From NCBI RefSeq assembly GCF_006782915.1, contig NZ_VCNP01000010.1, forward strand, positions 248,001 through 312,000: a stretch of 64,000 bases of DNA, read 5' to 3'. Positions within the stretch are counted from its first letter, which is position 1. Every line of letters starts with the position of its first letter. The notes beneath the pieces are model-generated. The model did no database searches, was not told the origin of the DNA, and saw only the letters and a program-made list of their open reading frames with translations. The stretch comes from Streptomyces calvus (GTDB lineage Bacteria; Actinomycetota; Actinomycetes; Streptomycetales; Streptomycetaceae). A program made the position numbers and the translations under genes. Positions 19,501 to 27,162 of this stretch are shown one piece after another.

Positions 19501-19662
19501 CGTCCCGTCCGGGCCCGGCTCGGGGTCGTAGAAGGCGATCCTGCCCTCGCGCGGGAGGGGCGCGGGCAGGAAGACGGCGGCGAGCCGGACGGGGACCTCC
19601 GCCCCGCCCGCGCCGTCGCCTCCGGTGGTCTCCCGGCCGGCCGTCACGGTCCGCTCACTCAT
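16594..19662 (-). CDS. SNF2-family DEAD/DEAH helicase
   Basis: The protein has 1022 residues. The N-terminal half (about 1-560) is the variable SNF2-associated region. The ATPase core follows: Walker A DDMGLGKT, DEAQ box (VVADEAQH), TGTPVENNLSELW motif III, then the C-terminal lobe with FTQYVGMARLI and the motif VI arginine finger RAYRIGQTQPVQ. It is a DNA translocase of the RapA/SNF2 type. ATG at 19662 is preferred, since the GTG at 19674 lies inside the GGGAGGTG ribosome site. The acidic run at about 75-100 has an (L)AEGPLAEGP-type short repeat. It is co-transcribed with the SWIM gene. Confidence 0.92.
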   Translation of the reverse strand: MSERTVTAGRETTGGDGAGGAEVPVRLAAVFLPAPLPREGRIAFYDPEPGPDGTTGAGTPGKGPLGPEPLDTAPLTDGPLAEGPLAEGPPGDDPLAGDPLDHGLLDHGGPEVGGAGGTGAVRRTELTVVRPHGSGVRRRTVPAFSLPVDEALPLLVRARHDPAAHPATACWGAAALHALRLTARGRLLPGLTATGHDAWRAGPLDRDDVAHLRAVAAALPHEGHAVPLPGPGPLRLPRPEALVRAFLDAVADTLPRTPAAPYASGLPFAARKAQRLPDAHDWAAEVAAGMDAGVRISLRLDLSAYDLFDAGAAPGGGRGAARGAGAAIVQVHSLADPTLVADAAALWAGDADGDFGPRARVDAALAVRRAARVWPPLDRLCDQDVPDVLALSEDELSDLLGVAATRLAAAGVAVHWPRDLAQDLTATAVVRPAPGSATDGTGFFESEDLLRFGWQLALRGDPLTEAEMDALAEAHRPVVRLRDQWVLVDPALVRKARKRDLGLLDPVDALSVALTGTAEVDGETVEAVPAGALAALRDRLITGVVPAEPPPGLDATLRDYQLRGLAWLDLMTSLGLGGCLADDMGLGKTITLIALHLKRARSEPTLVVCPASLLGNWQREITRFAPGVPVRRFHGPDRSLDDLDGGFVLTTYGTMRSAAPALAERPWGMVVADEAQHVKNPHSATAKALRTIPAPARVALTGTPVENNLSELWALLDWTTPGLLGPLKSFRARHARAVETGEDEEAAERLARLVRPFLLRRKKSDPGIVPELPPKTETDHPVPLTREQAALYEAVVRESMAAIETAQGMGRRGLVLKLLTSLKQICDHPALFLKEEAARAGGDRLAARSGKLALLDELLDTLLAEDGSALVFTQYVGMARLITAHLAGRAVPVDLLHGGTPVPERERMVDRFQSGATPVLVLSLKAAGTGLNLTRAGHVVHFDRWWNPAVEEQATDRAYRIGQTQPVQVHRLVTEGTVEDRIAEMLESKRALADAILGSGESALTELSDRELSDLVSLRRPA

Positions 19663-20179
19663 ACGTCTGGTCACCTCCCGCCCGCGTGTCGGATCAGTCG
19701 TCTTCGACTCTACGGGCGGGGTCTGACATCCGGCCCCGGCGGCCGGCCCGGCACGGCACGCGGGCCGACGGCGCGGTGCGCGCAGCGCCGCGGCTCACGG
19801 CACGACGCGCCCGGTCCGCGCCCGCGCAGAGGCCTCAAGGCCCCGCCGGCGCAGACACGGGCACACACCACCCGGAGCCTCCGCGCACCGGGCCGGAAAC
19901 GCAGGCACACGACCGGAGACCCCACCACGCCACCCGAGCCGCCGAAGACGCGGGCACACACCACCCCGAGCCTCCACGCACCCCGCCGGAAACGCAGGCA
20001 CACGACCGGAGACCCCACGACGCCGCCCAAGCCGCCGCAGACACAGGCAGACACCGCCCTGAGCCTCCGACCACCCCGCCGGAAACGCAGGCACACGACC
20101 GGAGACCCGACCACGCCGCCCGAGCCGCCGGAGACGCGGGCACACACCACCCCAAGCCTCCGACCACCCCGCCGGAGGC
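19663..20179. other. Intergenic region occupied largely by a 93-bp repeat
   Basis: This holds the helicase promoter near 19663-19740 and then the long tandem repeat array. Both strands stay open because the repeat is 31 codons long with extreme GC content. The translated frames are low-complexity and I do not consider them genes. Confidence 0.6.
19840..20175. repeat. 93-bp tandem repeat, about 3.6 copies
   Basis: The landmark CCGGAAAC occurs at 19893, 19986 and 20079, exactly 93 bp apart, with a fourth partial start at 20172. A partial copy lies on the left from about 19840. Every unit contains CAGGCACACGACCGGAGACC and a GCCGCC-rich block. The copies differ by a few percent. The array ends only a few bases before the stop codon of the neighbouring membrane-protein gene. 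Confidence 0.93.
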
Positions 20180-20758
20180 TCAGGGCACGGTGCGGGAGAC
20201 GACGTACACCCTCGGGTAGCCCGGCTTGTCGTGGTTGACGACGACGTCGTGCGTGGGCGCCGGGTTCTCCTGCTCGTGGACGAGGCCCGACCAGGTGCCG
20301 GGACCGTCGAAGGTCCAGCCGGTGACGTCCCGGTCGCGGTCGCTGATCGTGATGTCGTCCCGCTCGAGATCGCTCTGCTGGACGCCCATGGCGGTGAGGA
20401 AGGCGCTCAGGCCCGCGTCCGTCGTCTCGAACTCGACGTACAGGCGGCTGGTCTTCCAGTTGTTGGTCTCGTAACTGGCCACCCACCAGGCCGGGTTGGG
20501 GATGGGCACCTGGTAGAGGCGGCGCTGGAGCTTGGACGGCCAGCCCTCGGTCAGGCCGGTCGCGGAGTACCTGGCCTCCTTGTCCTTGCCGCTGGCCCGG
20601 CTCTGGCCCGCGGAGATCACCAGATAGCCGGCCGGGATGCCGATGAGCAGCACGATGATCAGCAGGGTGAGGGCCCGGCGGCGGATCATGTGCCGGCGGT
20701 CCTCGGCCGGGTGCGGTGCCTCCGGGACGCCTGCCTGCTGGGGGAACTCCGCGGTCAC
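20180..20758 (-). CDS. Single-pass membrane protein of the sugar operon
   Basis: The protein has 192 residues. A short cytoplasmic N-terminus is followed by RRRALTLLIIVLLIGIPAG and a membrane helix (about 26-46). An external domain follows, with YQVPIPNPAWWVASYETNNW and GWTFDGPGTWSGL. The domain is conserved-looking but unknown to me. The GTG start overlaps the stop of the ROK kinase gene (GTGA), which argues for coupled translation in the importer operon. It may be a sensor or accessory, but this is only inferred from position. Confidence 0.8.
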   Translation of the reverse strand: MTAEFPQQAGVPEAPHPAEDRRHMIRRRALTLLIIVLLIGIPAGYLVISAGQSRASGKDKEARYSATGLTEGWPSKLQRRLYQVPIPNPAWWVASYETNNWKTSRLYVEFETTDAGLSAFLTAMGVQQSDLERDDITISDRDRDVTGWTFDGPGTWSGLVHEQENPAPTHDVVVNHDKPGYPRVYVVSRTVP

Positions 20759-21903
20759 AGCGACTCCTGAGTGGTGCGACGGGCCTCCGCGTACCGCTCG
20801 TAGCGTTCGTACCGCTCGACCCGGCGGCGCTTGGCGCGGCGGAAGCGGCGGGCGACCAGCCGGGCGAGGTCGGCGGCGCCGACCATGCCGGCCTCGGGGC
20901 CGAGCTGGGCGCGGACGATACGGGCCTCGGGGCGGTAGCCGCGGCCGGTGAGGTGGCGCTTGAAGGCGTCCCGGGCGGGGCCGATGAGCAGGTCGTCGGC
21001 GGCCGAGACGCCGCCGCCGATGACGAAGCAGGACGGGTCGAGGGCGGCGGCGAGGTTGGCGATGCCGACGCCGAGCCACTGCCCGATGTCCTGGAGCAAT
21101 TCGATGCACATGGCGTCGCCCTCGCGGGCCAGCTCGGTGATCATCGGGCCGCTGATGTCGGCGATGTTGCCCTTGACGTGCTCGATGATCCCGTAGGCGA
21201 CCGGTGAGTCGGCGGCGGCCAGTTCGCGCGCCTCGCGGACCAGTGCGTTGCCGGAGCTGTACTGCTCCCAGCAGCCGCGGTTGCCGCACGGGCAGCGGTG
21301 GCCGCCGGGGACGACCTGCATGTGCCCGAACTCGCCGGCGACGCCGTACTTGCCGCGCTTGACCTGGCCGTCCTCCAGGATCGCGCCGCCGATGCCGGTA
21401 CCGAGCGTGATCATGACGAGGTGGTCCTCGCCGCGGCCGGCGCCGAAGCGCCACTCGGCCCAGGCGGCGGTGTTGGCGTCGTTGTCCACCAGGACGGGGA
21501 CCGCGAGGCGGCCCGCGATGCGGTCGCGCAGGGGTTCGTTGCGCCAGGACAGGTGGGGGGCGAACAGCACGCGGTTGCGGTCGGCGTCGACCCAGCCGGC
21601 CGCGCCGATGCCGACGGCGTGCACGTCGTGCCGGTCGGACAGGTCCAGCACCAGTTCGACGATGGTGTCCTCGACCACCTTCGGGCTCTTGGACTTGTCC
21701 GGCGTCTCCGTGCGGAGCCGCTCCAGGATGTTGCCGTCGGCGTCGACGACGCCCGCCATGACCTTGGTGCCGCCGATGTCGATGCCCACCGTCGGGACCC
21801 GGGGCGCCGTCAGGTGCGAGCGGCGCTCCCGGGTGCCGACGGTTCTCAGGACCGTGGCACGGCGGGAGCCGATGGGGGCGGTGAAGTCGCGGTAGGTGCT
21901 CAT
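20755..21903 (-). CDS. ROK family sugar kinase (glucokinase-like)
   Basis: The kinase has 382 residues. The phosphate-binding motif is DIGGTKVMAGVVD (about residue 42). The sugar-site motif is EFGHMQV, and the ROK zinc site is CPCGNRGCWEQ. VDNDANTAAWAEW carries the catalytic Asp. An unusually long N-terminal extension of about 35 residues and a basic C-terminal tail rich in Arg and Tyr (RRVERYERYERYAEARR) flank the core. It is the fourth gene of the importer operon and probably phosphorylates the imported sugar. It resembles GlkA, but the operon context suggests a dedicated kinase. Confidence 0.88.
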   Translation of the reverse strand: MSTYRDFTAPIGSRRATVLRTVGTRERRSHLTAPRVPTVGIDIGGTKVMAGVVDADGNILERLRTETPDKSKSPKVVEDTIVELVLDLSDRHDVHAVGIGAAGWVDADRNRVLFAPHLSWRNEPLRDRIAGRLAVPVLVDNDANTAAWAEWRFGAGRGEDHLVMITLGTGIGGAILEDGQVKRGKYGVAGEFGHMQVVPGGHRCPCGNRGCWEQYSSGNALVREARELAAADSPVAYGIIEHVKGNIADISGPMITELAREGDAMCIELLQDIGQWLGVGIANLAAALDPSCFVIGGGVSAADDLLIGPARDAFKRHLTGRGYRPEARIVRAQLGPEAGMVGAADLARLVARRFRRAKRRRVERYERYERYAEARRTTQESL

Positions 21904-21967
21904 CGTGTGCGATTCTGCCGCACCCGTGCCCCGATCGTGGTGCGGGGCGGGTGGGGGGTGGTGCGGA

Positions 21968-22810
21968 TCATGGCCGGGTTCCGGTCGGTCGGGGCGGTTC
22001 GCCTTCTCCCCCGTTCCCCTGGCGGCGTTGCAGCTCGTGGCGCAGGTCGTCGAGCTCGTTGCCGCCCGCCATCTGCCGTGTCAGCTCCTCCAGCGTGATC
22101 CCGTCCCGTCGGTGGTTGCCGACCATGGTGCCCCGCTTCAGCAGGACGAATCGGTCACCCACCAGATACGCGTGATGCGGGTTGTGTGTGATCAAAACGA
22201 CGCCCAGGCCCTGCTCACGTGCCGCCGACACATACCTCAGGACGACGCCCGACTGTTTGACGCCGAGCGCGGCCGTCGGCTCGTCCAGCACCAGGACCTT
22301 CGCGCCGAAGTGCACGGCGCGGGCGATCGCCACGCACTGGCGTTCGCCGCCGGAGAGCGTGCCGATGGGCTGGTCGACGTCGCGCAGGTCGATGCCCATG
22401 CGGAGCAGTTCCGTCCGGGTGGTGCGGCGCATGTGGTCGACGTCCATGCGCCGGAAGGGGACGATGCCCTTGCGCGGCTCGGAGCCGAGGAAGAAGTTCC
22501 GCCACACCGGCATGAGCGGGACGACGGCGAGGTCCTGGTGGACGGTGGCGATGCCGCGGTCGAGCGCGTCGCGCGGGGAGGTCAGGCGGGTTTCCTCGCC
22601 GTCGAGGGCGAGGGTGCCGCCGTCGTGGCCGTGCAGCCCCGCGATGATCTTGATCAGGGTGGACTTGCCGGCGCCGTTGTCGCCGAGCACGCAGGTGATC
22701 TCACCGGCGTGCACTTCCAGGGACACGCCGTCCAGGGCGCGGACCCGGCCGTAGTGCTTGCCGACGCCGGACAGTTCCACGAGCGGTGTGCGGGGGTCGG
22801 TGCGTGTCAT
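21968..22810 (-). CDS. Sugar ABC transporter ATP-binding protein
   Basis: The protein has 280 residues and a single nucleotide-binding domain, unlike the duplicated RbsA type. It resembles FrcA-type subunits. Walker A is GDNGAGKST, the signature is LSGGERQ and Walker B is [10 protein letters not shown], with a Q-loop at VHQDL and the H-loop at LITHN. Its start overlaps the permease stop by 4 bases (ATGA). It energises carbohydrate import together with the permease and the binding lipoprotein. The C-terminus is hydrophilic (from about 250). Confidence 0.92.
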   Translation of the reverse strand: MTRTDPRTPLVELSGVGKHYGRVRALDGVSLEVHAGEITCVLGDNGAGKSTLIKIIAGLHGHDGGTLALDGEETRLTSPRDALDRGIATVHQDLAVVPLMPVWRNFFLGSEPRKGIVPFRRMDVDHMRRTTRTELLRMGIDLRDVDQPIGTLSGGERQCVAIARAVHFGAKVLVLDEPTAALGVKQSGVVLRYVSAAREQGLGVVLITHNPHHAYLVGDRFVLLKRGTMVGNHRRDGITLEELTRQMAGGNELDDLRHELQRRQGNGGEGEPPRPTGTRP

Positions 22811-23889
22811 GCCGTGGCCTCCGCGCGGCGGCGTACCCAGGTGTTGAGGAGGGTGGCGAGGAGGAGCATCGCGCCGAGGAAGAACGTGAACCAGTCCGGG
22901 TTCCACTCGGCGAAGACGATGCCCTTGCTGGTCATGCCGAACAGCAGCGCGCCGACCGCCGAGCCGGCCGCGCTGCCGTACCCGCCGGTGATCAGGCAGC
23001 CGCCGATGACGGCCGCGACGATGTAGATCAGCTCGTTGCCGACGCCCTCGCCGGACTGCACGACGTCGTAGCTGAAGAGCAGGTGCTGGCCGCAGATCCA
23101 GGCGCCGAGGGCCACGCCCATGTAGAGGGCGGTCCTGGTAGCGGTCACCGGGACGCCGACCGCGCGGGCGGCGTGTTCGTTGCCGCCGACCGCGAAGATC
23201 CAGTTGCCTGCGCGGGTGCGCAGCAGGATCCAGCTGCCGAGGGCGACCAGGGCGAGCCACCACACGACGGTGACCTTGATCTGCATGCCGCCGACGGTGA
23301 ACGACGAGGCGAACAGGGCTCGTGCGCCGGCGAAGCCCTCCATGTCGGCGATCGTCTTGGTGGAGACGGTGCCGCTGATCAGTTTGGTGAGGCCGAGGTT
23401 GAGGCCGGTCAGCATCAGGAAGGTGCCGAGGGTGACGATGAAGCTCGGCAGCCGGGTGCGGGCGAGGACGACGCCGTTGAAGGCGCCGAGGGCGAGCGTG
23501 AGGAGCAGGGACACGCCGACGCCGACCCACACGTTGGCGGTCATCTGGTAGCTGACCATCGACGACATCAGCGCCGAGGAGGTGACCAGGACACCGGCCG
23601 ACAGGTCGAACTCGCCGCCGATCATCAGCAGCGCGACGGGGACGGCCATGATGCCGATCGTGGAGGACGCGTAGAGCACCGTGCCGAGGCTGGAGGCGCG
23701 CAGGAAGCTGTCGGCGGCGAGGGCGAAGCAGCAGAAGACGGCGACGGCACCGGCGAGGGAGCCGAGCTCGGGGCGGCTCAGCAGTCGCCGCAGCAGCGGC
23801 GACGCCGCACCGCGCAGAAACCTTTCATCAGAGGTGTCGGAGCTTCGGGAGACCGTCTCCTCGTCCACCTCGGCGGTCGTCGTGCTCAT
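22807..23889 (-). CDS. Sugar ABC transporter permease
   Basis: This is a 360-residue integral membrane protein of the RbsC/FrcB (BPD_transp_2) family. It has eight to ten helices, starting with [19 protein letters not shown]. The hallmark GGEFDLSAG lies at about residue 95, and a [12 protein letters not shown] loop contacts the ATPase. It overlaps by 4 bases with the genes on both sides, so it is strictly coupled. The acidic N-terminus (first 35 residues) is cytoplasmic. Confidence 0.92.
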   Translation of the reverse strand: MSTTTAEVDEETVSRSSDTSDERFLRGAASPLLRRLLSRPELGSLAGAVAVFCCFALAADSFLRASSLGTVLYASSTIGIMAVPVALLMIGGEFDLSAGVLVTSSALMSSMVSYQMTANVWVGVGVSLLLTLALGAFNGVVLARTRLPSFIVTLGTFLMLTGLNLGLTKLISGTVSTKTIADMEGFAGARALFASSFTVGGMQIKVTVVWWLALVALGSWILLRTRAGNWIFAVGGNEHAARAVGVPVTATRTALYMGVALGAWICGQHLLFSYDVVQSGEGVGNELIYIVAAVIGGCLITGGYGSAAGSAVGALLFGMTSKGIVFAEWNPDWFTFFLGAMLLLATLLNTWVRRRAEATA

Positions 23890-24890
23890 CGGGTGCCCCG
23901 CTTCGTGTAGGCCTCGAGCGCGGCGGCGTCCTTGCCGGTGACGATCTGCGGCCCGGTGAGCACCGGCCGGCCGCCGCCCAGGACGTCGGCGTTGTAGCGG
24001 TACAGCCACAGCAGGTCGACCGCCTCGTAGCCCTGGAGGTGCGGCTGCTGGTCGACGGCGAAGCCGAGGCTGCCGTCCCTCAGGCCGGCGGCCACCTTGG
24101 CGTTGAGGTCGAAGGTGTCGACCTCGGCGTCGCTGCCCGCGCCCTCGCGGGCCTGCACCGCGGTGTCGGCGTAGGGGGCGCCGAGCGTGACGACGGCGTC
24201 CACGGCCGGGTCGGACTGGAGCCGGGCCTCGATCGCCGACTGCACGTCGGGCATGCTCGTGCCGTTGACGTGCAGCCGTACGAGCGTGCCGTCGAAGGTC
24301 CCGGCCACGCCGTCGCAGCGCTGCTCGTGACCGACGTTGCCCTGCTCGTGCAGGACGCACAGGGCCTTCGTGCGGCCCCGCGTGTTCAGCTCCTCGCCGA
24401 CGGCCTCGCCGGCGATCGACTCGTCCTGGCCGATGTGGGTGAGCGCGCCGAACTCCTTCGACTCGGCGGAACCGGAGTTCACGGTGACCACCGGGATGCC
24501 CGCCGCGCGGGCCCGGGCCAGCGACGCCTTCATCGCGTCCGGCTTGGCCAGGGTGACGATGATGCCGTCGACCTTCTTGTCGACGGCCGCGTCGACGAGC
24601 TGCGCCTGCTGCTGCGCCTCGTCGTCGTGGGAGTACAGGAAGCGGATGTTGTCCTTCACGGCGGCCTGTTCGGCACCGTTGCGGACGATGTCCCAGAAGG
24701 TGTCGCCGTCTCCCGCGTGCGTGATCATGGCGAAGGTCCAGCGCGGGGTGTTCACCGCCGCCCGGCCCTGGGCCGCCGCGCCCGCGCGGGCGTCCTCCGC
24801 CCGTTTGCCGCCGGTACTGCTGCACGCGGCGAGCGTGAGGCCCAGCGCCCCCGCCACCGCGATGCCCACCCAGGTCCGAAACCGTGCCAC
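23886..24890 (-). CDS. Sugar-binding lipoprotein of ABC importer
   Basis: The protein has 334 residues and belongs to the periplasmic-binding-protein-like (Peripla_BP_4) class. The signal ends in the lipobox LAAC (C22), so it is membrane-anchored outside the cell. TFAMITHAGDGDTFWDIVRNG opens the first lobe. PVVTVNSG and HIGQDE-type motifs (AL-THIGQDES) line the ligand cleft, as in inositol, xylose and ribose binders. The gene is first in the operon. It has its own promoter region carrying the TGTCCGGACA palindrome about 125 bp upstream. Confidence 0.92.
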   Translation of the reverse strand: MARFRTWVGIAVAGALGLTLAACSSTGGKRAEDARAGAAAQGRAAVNTPRWTFAMITHAGDGDTFWDIVRNGAEQAAVKDNIRFLYSHDDEAQQQAQLVDAAVDKKVDGIIVTLAKPDAMKASLARARAAGIPVVTVNSGSAESKEFGALTHIGQDESIAGEAVGEELNTRGRTKALCVLHEQGNVGHEQRCDGVAGTFDGTLVRLHVNGTSMPDVQSAIEARLQSDPAVDAVVTLGAPYADTAVQAREGAGSDAEVDTFDLNAKVAAGLRDGSLGFAVDQQPHLQGYEAVDLLWLYRYNADVLGGGRPVLTGPQIVTGKDAAALEAYTKRGTR

Positions 24891-25014
24891 GAGGACGTGC
24901 CCTTCTTGCTGTGCTCTTGCGTGCGCATGGGGCTGATGACCACACCAGCCCCAAACGCCCCATTCTCGAACACGGGCACCGGGCGGCTCCGCGCGGGGAC
25001 GGACCGCCGGTCAC

Positions 25015-25027
25015 ATTGTCCGGACAT
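25015..25027. promoter_or_regulatory. GntR-type operator ahead of importer operon
   Basis: The sequence ATTGTCCGGACAT contains the perfect 10-bp palindrome TGTCCGGACA (25017-25026). An identical 13-mer occurs at 25864-25876 in front of the gntR gene and the dehydrogenase. The repeated location before both transcription units of the locus makes it the likely binding site of the local GntR regulator. Confidence 0.75.
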
Positions 25028-25050
25028 TGCGACGAAGCGCCGCCCGCTCC

Positions 25051-25815
25051 TCAGGGCCGTACGAGCAGCTGGAACTCGAAGGAGTAGCGGGACGGCCGGT
25101 AGGTGTGCGTACCGAACTCCACCGCGCGGCCGGTGTCGTCGAAGGTGACGCGCTGCATGGTGAGCAGCGGGGCGCCGGTCTGCTCGTCCAGCCGCTCGGC
25201 CTCGCCCGCGGTGGCGGCGCGGGCGCCGATGGTCTGGCGGGCGCTGTGCAGGGTGATCCCGGCGGCCCGCATCAGCCGGTACAGACCGGTGGCCTCCAGC
25301 TGCCCGGTGTCCAGGTCGAGCAGGCCGGGCGGCAGGAAGTTGCACAGGTACGCCATCGGCTCGCCGTGCGTGAACCGCAGCCGCTCGATGCGGTGCACCT
25401 CGCCGTCCTCGGCCACCCCGAGCGCCGCCGCGACCTCGGCCGACGCCGCGACCACGGTGTTGACCAGCACCTTGGTGCCGGGTCGCTGCCCGGCCGCCTC
25501 CAGGTCGTCGTAGAGGCTGCTGAGTTCCAGCGGGCGCTTGACCTGGCTGTGCACGACCTGGGTGCCGACGCCGCGGCGGCGCACCAGGAGTCCCTTGTCG
25601 ACGAGGGACTGGATGGCCTGGCGCACGGTCGGCCGGGACAGGCCGAGCCGCCCGGCGAGTTCGATCTCGTTGCCCAGCAGCGTGCCCGGCGTCAGCGCGC
25701 CGCGCTCGATGGCGGCCTCCAGCTGCTGGGACAGCTGGAAGTACAACGGCACGGGAGAGCCGCGGTCCACGCTCAGGTCCAGCTGCACGGTCGGGTCCAC
25801 TTCTGGTTTCGGCAC
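25051..25815 (-). CDS. GntR family regulator (HutC subfamily) of the importer locus
   Basis: The regulator has 254 residues. The winged helix-turn-helix covers about 15-80: VPLYFQLSQQLEAAI, then ELAGRLGLSRPTVRQAIQSL and RRRGVGTQV. The C-terminal UTRA ligand domain (about 95-245) has RIERLRFTHGEPMAYLCNFLP. It is divergent from the dehydrogenase and upstream of the importer operon. The palindrome TGTCCGGACA occurs before each, so it should act as a substrate-sensing repressor of all of them and of itself. The start could be GTG at 25815, as given, or GTG at 25836; neither has a strong ribosome site. Confidence 0.9.
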   Translation of the reverse strand: MPKPEVDPTVQLDLSVDRGSPVPLYFQLSQQLEAAIERGALTPGTLLGNEIELAGRLGLSRPTVRQAIQSLVDKGLLVRRRGVGTQVVHSQVKRPLELSSLYDDLEAAGQRPGTKVLVNTVVAASAEVAAALGVAEDGEVHRIERLRFTHGEPMAYLCNFLPPGLLDLDTGQLEATGLYRLMRAAGITLHSARQTIGARAATAGEAERLDEQTGAPLLTMQRVTFDDTGRAVEFGTHTYRPSRYSFEFQLLVRP

Positions 25816-25863
25816 GGCCCGAGCGTAGCTCCGCACGCTGTTGACGGGAAGTTGTGTAGTTCG

Positions 25864-25876
25864 ATTGTCCGGACAT
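25864..25876. promoter_or_regulatory. GntR-type operator in divergent gntR/dehydrogenase promoter
   Basis: This is the same ATTGTCCGGACAT as at 25015-25027 (core 25866-25875). It lies 48 bp from the gntR GTG and 40 bp from the dehydrogenase ATG, so one bound dimer could control both. Confidence 0.75.
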
Positions 25877-25916
25877 ACGGATTGACAGGGAGCGGCGCGG
25901 GCTCCACTTTGATTCC

Positions 25917-26939
25917 ATGCGCATCGGGGTCATCGGTACGGGCCGTCTCGGCACCATTCACGCCCACACACTCAGCAGGCACCGCGACGTCGGCTCCCTG
26001 ATCCTCACGGACGTGGAGCCGGCGCGGGCCCAGGCCCTCGCCCACCGGCTCGGTGAGACGGCGGCGCCCGGGGTGGACGAGATCTACACCTGGGGGGTGG
26101 ACGCCGTGGTGATCACGACGGCCACCTCCGCACACGCCGACCTGATCGGCCGGGCGGCCCGTGCAGGGCTGCCCGTGTTCTGCGAGAAGCCCATCGCCCT
26201 GGACCTGCCGGGCACGTTACAGGCGATCACGGAGGTCGAGACCGCAGGCACGGTCCTGCAGATGGGGTTCCAGCGCCGGTTCGACGCCGGCTACACCGGC
26301 GCGCGCGAGGCCGTGCGCTCCGGGCGGCTCGGACGGCTGCACACCGTACGGGCGACGAGCAGTGACGCCGAGCCGCCGCCCGCCGGCTATCTGCCGCTGT
26401 CCGGCGGGCTGTACCGGGACACCCTGATCCACGACTTCGACATCCTGCGCTGGGTGACCGGCCGCGAGGTCGTGGACGTCTACGCCGCGGGCTCCGACGC
26501 CGGGCCGCCGATGTTCCGGGAGGCGGGCGACGTGGACACCGGCGCGGCGCTGCTCACCCTCGACGACGGCACCCTGGCCACGGTGACCGCGACCCGGATG
26601 AACGGCGCGGGTTACGACGTGCGCATGGAACTCGCCGGGGAGCGCGACCAGATCGTCGTCGGCCTCGACGACCGTACGCCGATCGCATCCACCGAGCCGA
26701 GCGGCCCGCCGGCCGCGGACAAGCCGTGGACCGGGTTCCTGGAGCGGTTCGCGCCCGCGTACGAGGCGGAGCTGATCGCGTTCGTCGAGGTGGTGCGGGG
26801 CGAGCGGGCCAACCCCTGCGACGGGCGCGAGGCCCTCCAGGCGCTGCTGATCGCGGAGGCGTGCGAACGGTCCCGCCGCGAGCGCAGACCCGTCCGGCCG
26901 GCGGAGCTGGTGGGCGGGGCGACGGCGGCGTTCACCTGA
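25917..26939 (+). CDS. Gfo/Idh/MocA family dehydrogenase (inositol 2-dehydrogenase-like)
   Basis: The enzyme has 340 residues. The Rossmann motif GVIGTGRLG lies at the N-terminus, and the family motif CEKPIALD carries the catalytic Lys at about residue 91. The substrate-site segment is GLYRDTLIHDFDILRWVTG, with the D-x-x-x-H-type residues (HDFD). It should oxidise myo-inositol or a related polyol/sugar with NAD(P). It is divergent from the gntR gene, next to the importer operon. Leu101 (26217-26219) is encoded by TTA, the rare codon read by the bldA tRNA, so its production may depend on developmental stage. Confidence 0.9.
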   Translation: MRIGVIGTGRLGTIHAHTLSRHRDVGSLILTDVEPARAQALAHRLGETAAPGVDEIYTWGVDAVVITTATSAHADLIGRAARAGLPVFCEKPIALDLPGTLQAITEVETAGTVLQMGFQRRFDAGYTGAREAVRSGRLGRLHTVRATSSDAEPPPAGYLPLSGGLYRDTLIHDFDILRWVTGREVVDVYAAGSDAGPPMFREAGDVDTGAALLTLDDGTLATVTATRMNGAGYDVRMELAGERDQIVVGLDDRTPIASTEPSGPPAADKPWTGFLERFAPAYEAELIAFVEVVRGERANPCDGREALQALLIAEACERSRRERRPVRPAELVGGATAAFT

Positions 26940-26979
26940 GACGGGACGCCGGCGCTCCTTGCGGCTGTTGCGGACCTAG

Positions 26980-27162
26980 GGTCTGTCGTTCGGATCAGCG
27001 CGGCTGTGAGGTGCGGTGTTCTATCGACCGGCCCGAGCGGGGTCCGGTGCGTGCAGCTGCAAGGCGGAGGAGGGCGACAACGCGGAGCGTTGGCAACCGA
27101 CGACAACGCCGCAGATGCGCGTGCCGGACCCCGCGACCCCGGGATGATCCAAACGACAGACC
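26980..27162. mobile_element. MITE-like element with 18-bp terminal inverted repeats and CTAG target duplication
   Basis: The left end GGTCTGTCGTTCGGATCA (26980-26997) and the right end (27145-27162) are inverted repeats with one mismatch. CTAG flanks both sides (26976-26979 and 27163-27166), as expected for a 4-bp target duplication. The 183-bp element has no transposase gene, so it would need one in trans. It lies between convergent genes, and its right CTAG forms the TAG stop of the response-regulator gene. The terminal sequence resembles a family I know from other Streptomyces genomes. Confidence 0.85.

Noticed and set aside
19840..20175. CRISPR array
   Set aside because: The 93-bp units are contiguous with no unique spacers, and no cas genes are present. 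The same applies to the 34-, 19- and 17-bp arrays.
19686..20219. Plus-strand 177-codon frame made mostly of the 93-bp repeat
   Set aside because: Its frame is open only because the repeat is 31 codons long. It has no ribosome site, and both strands look equally coding.
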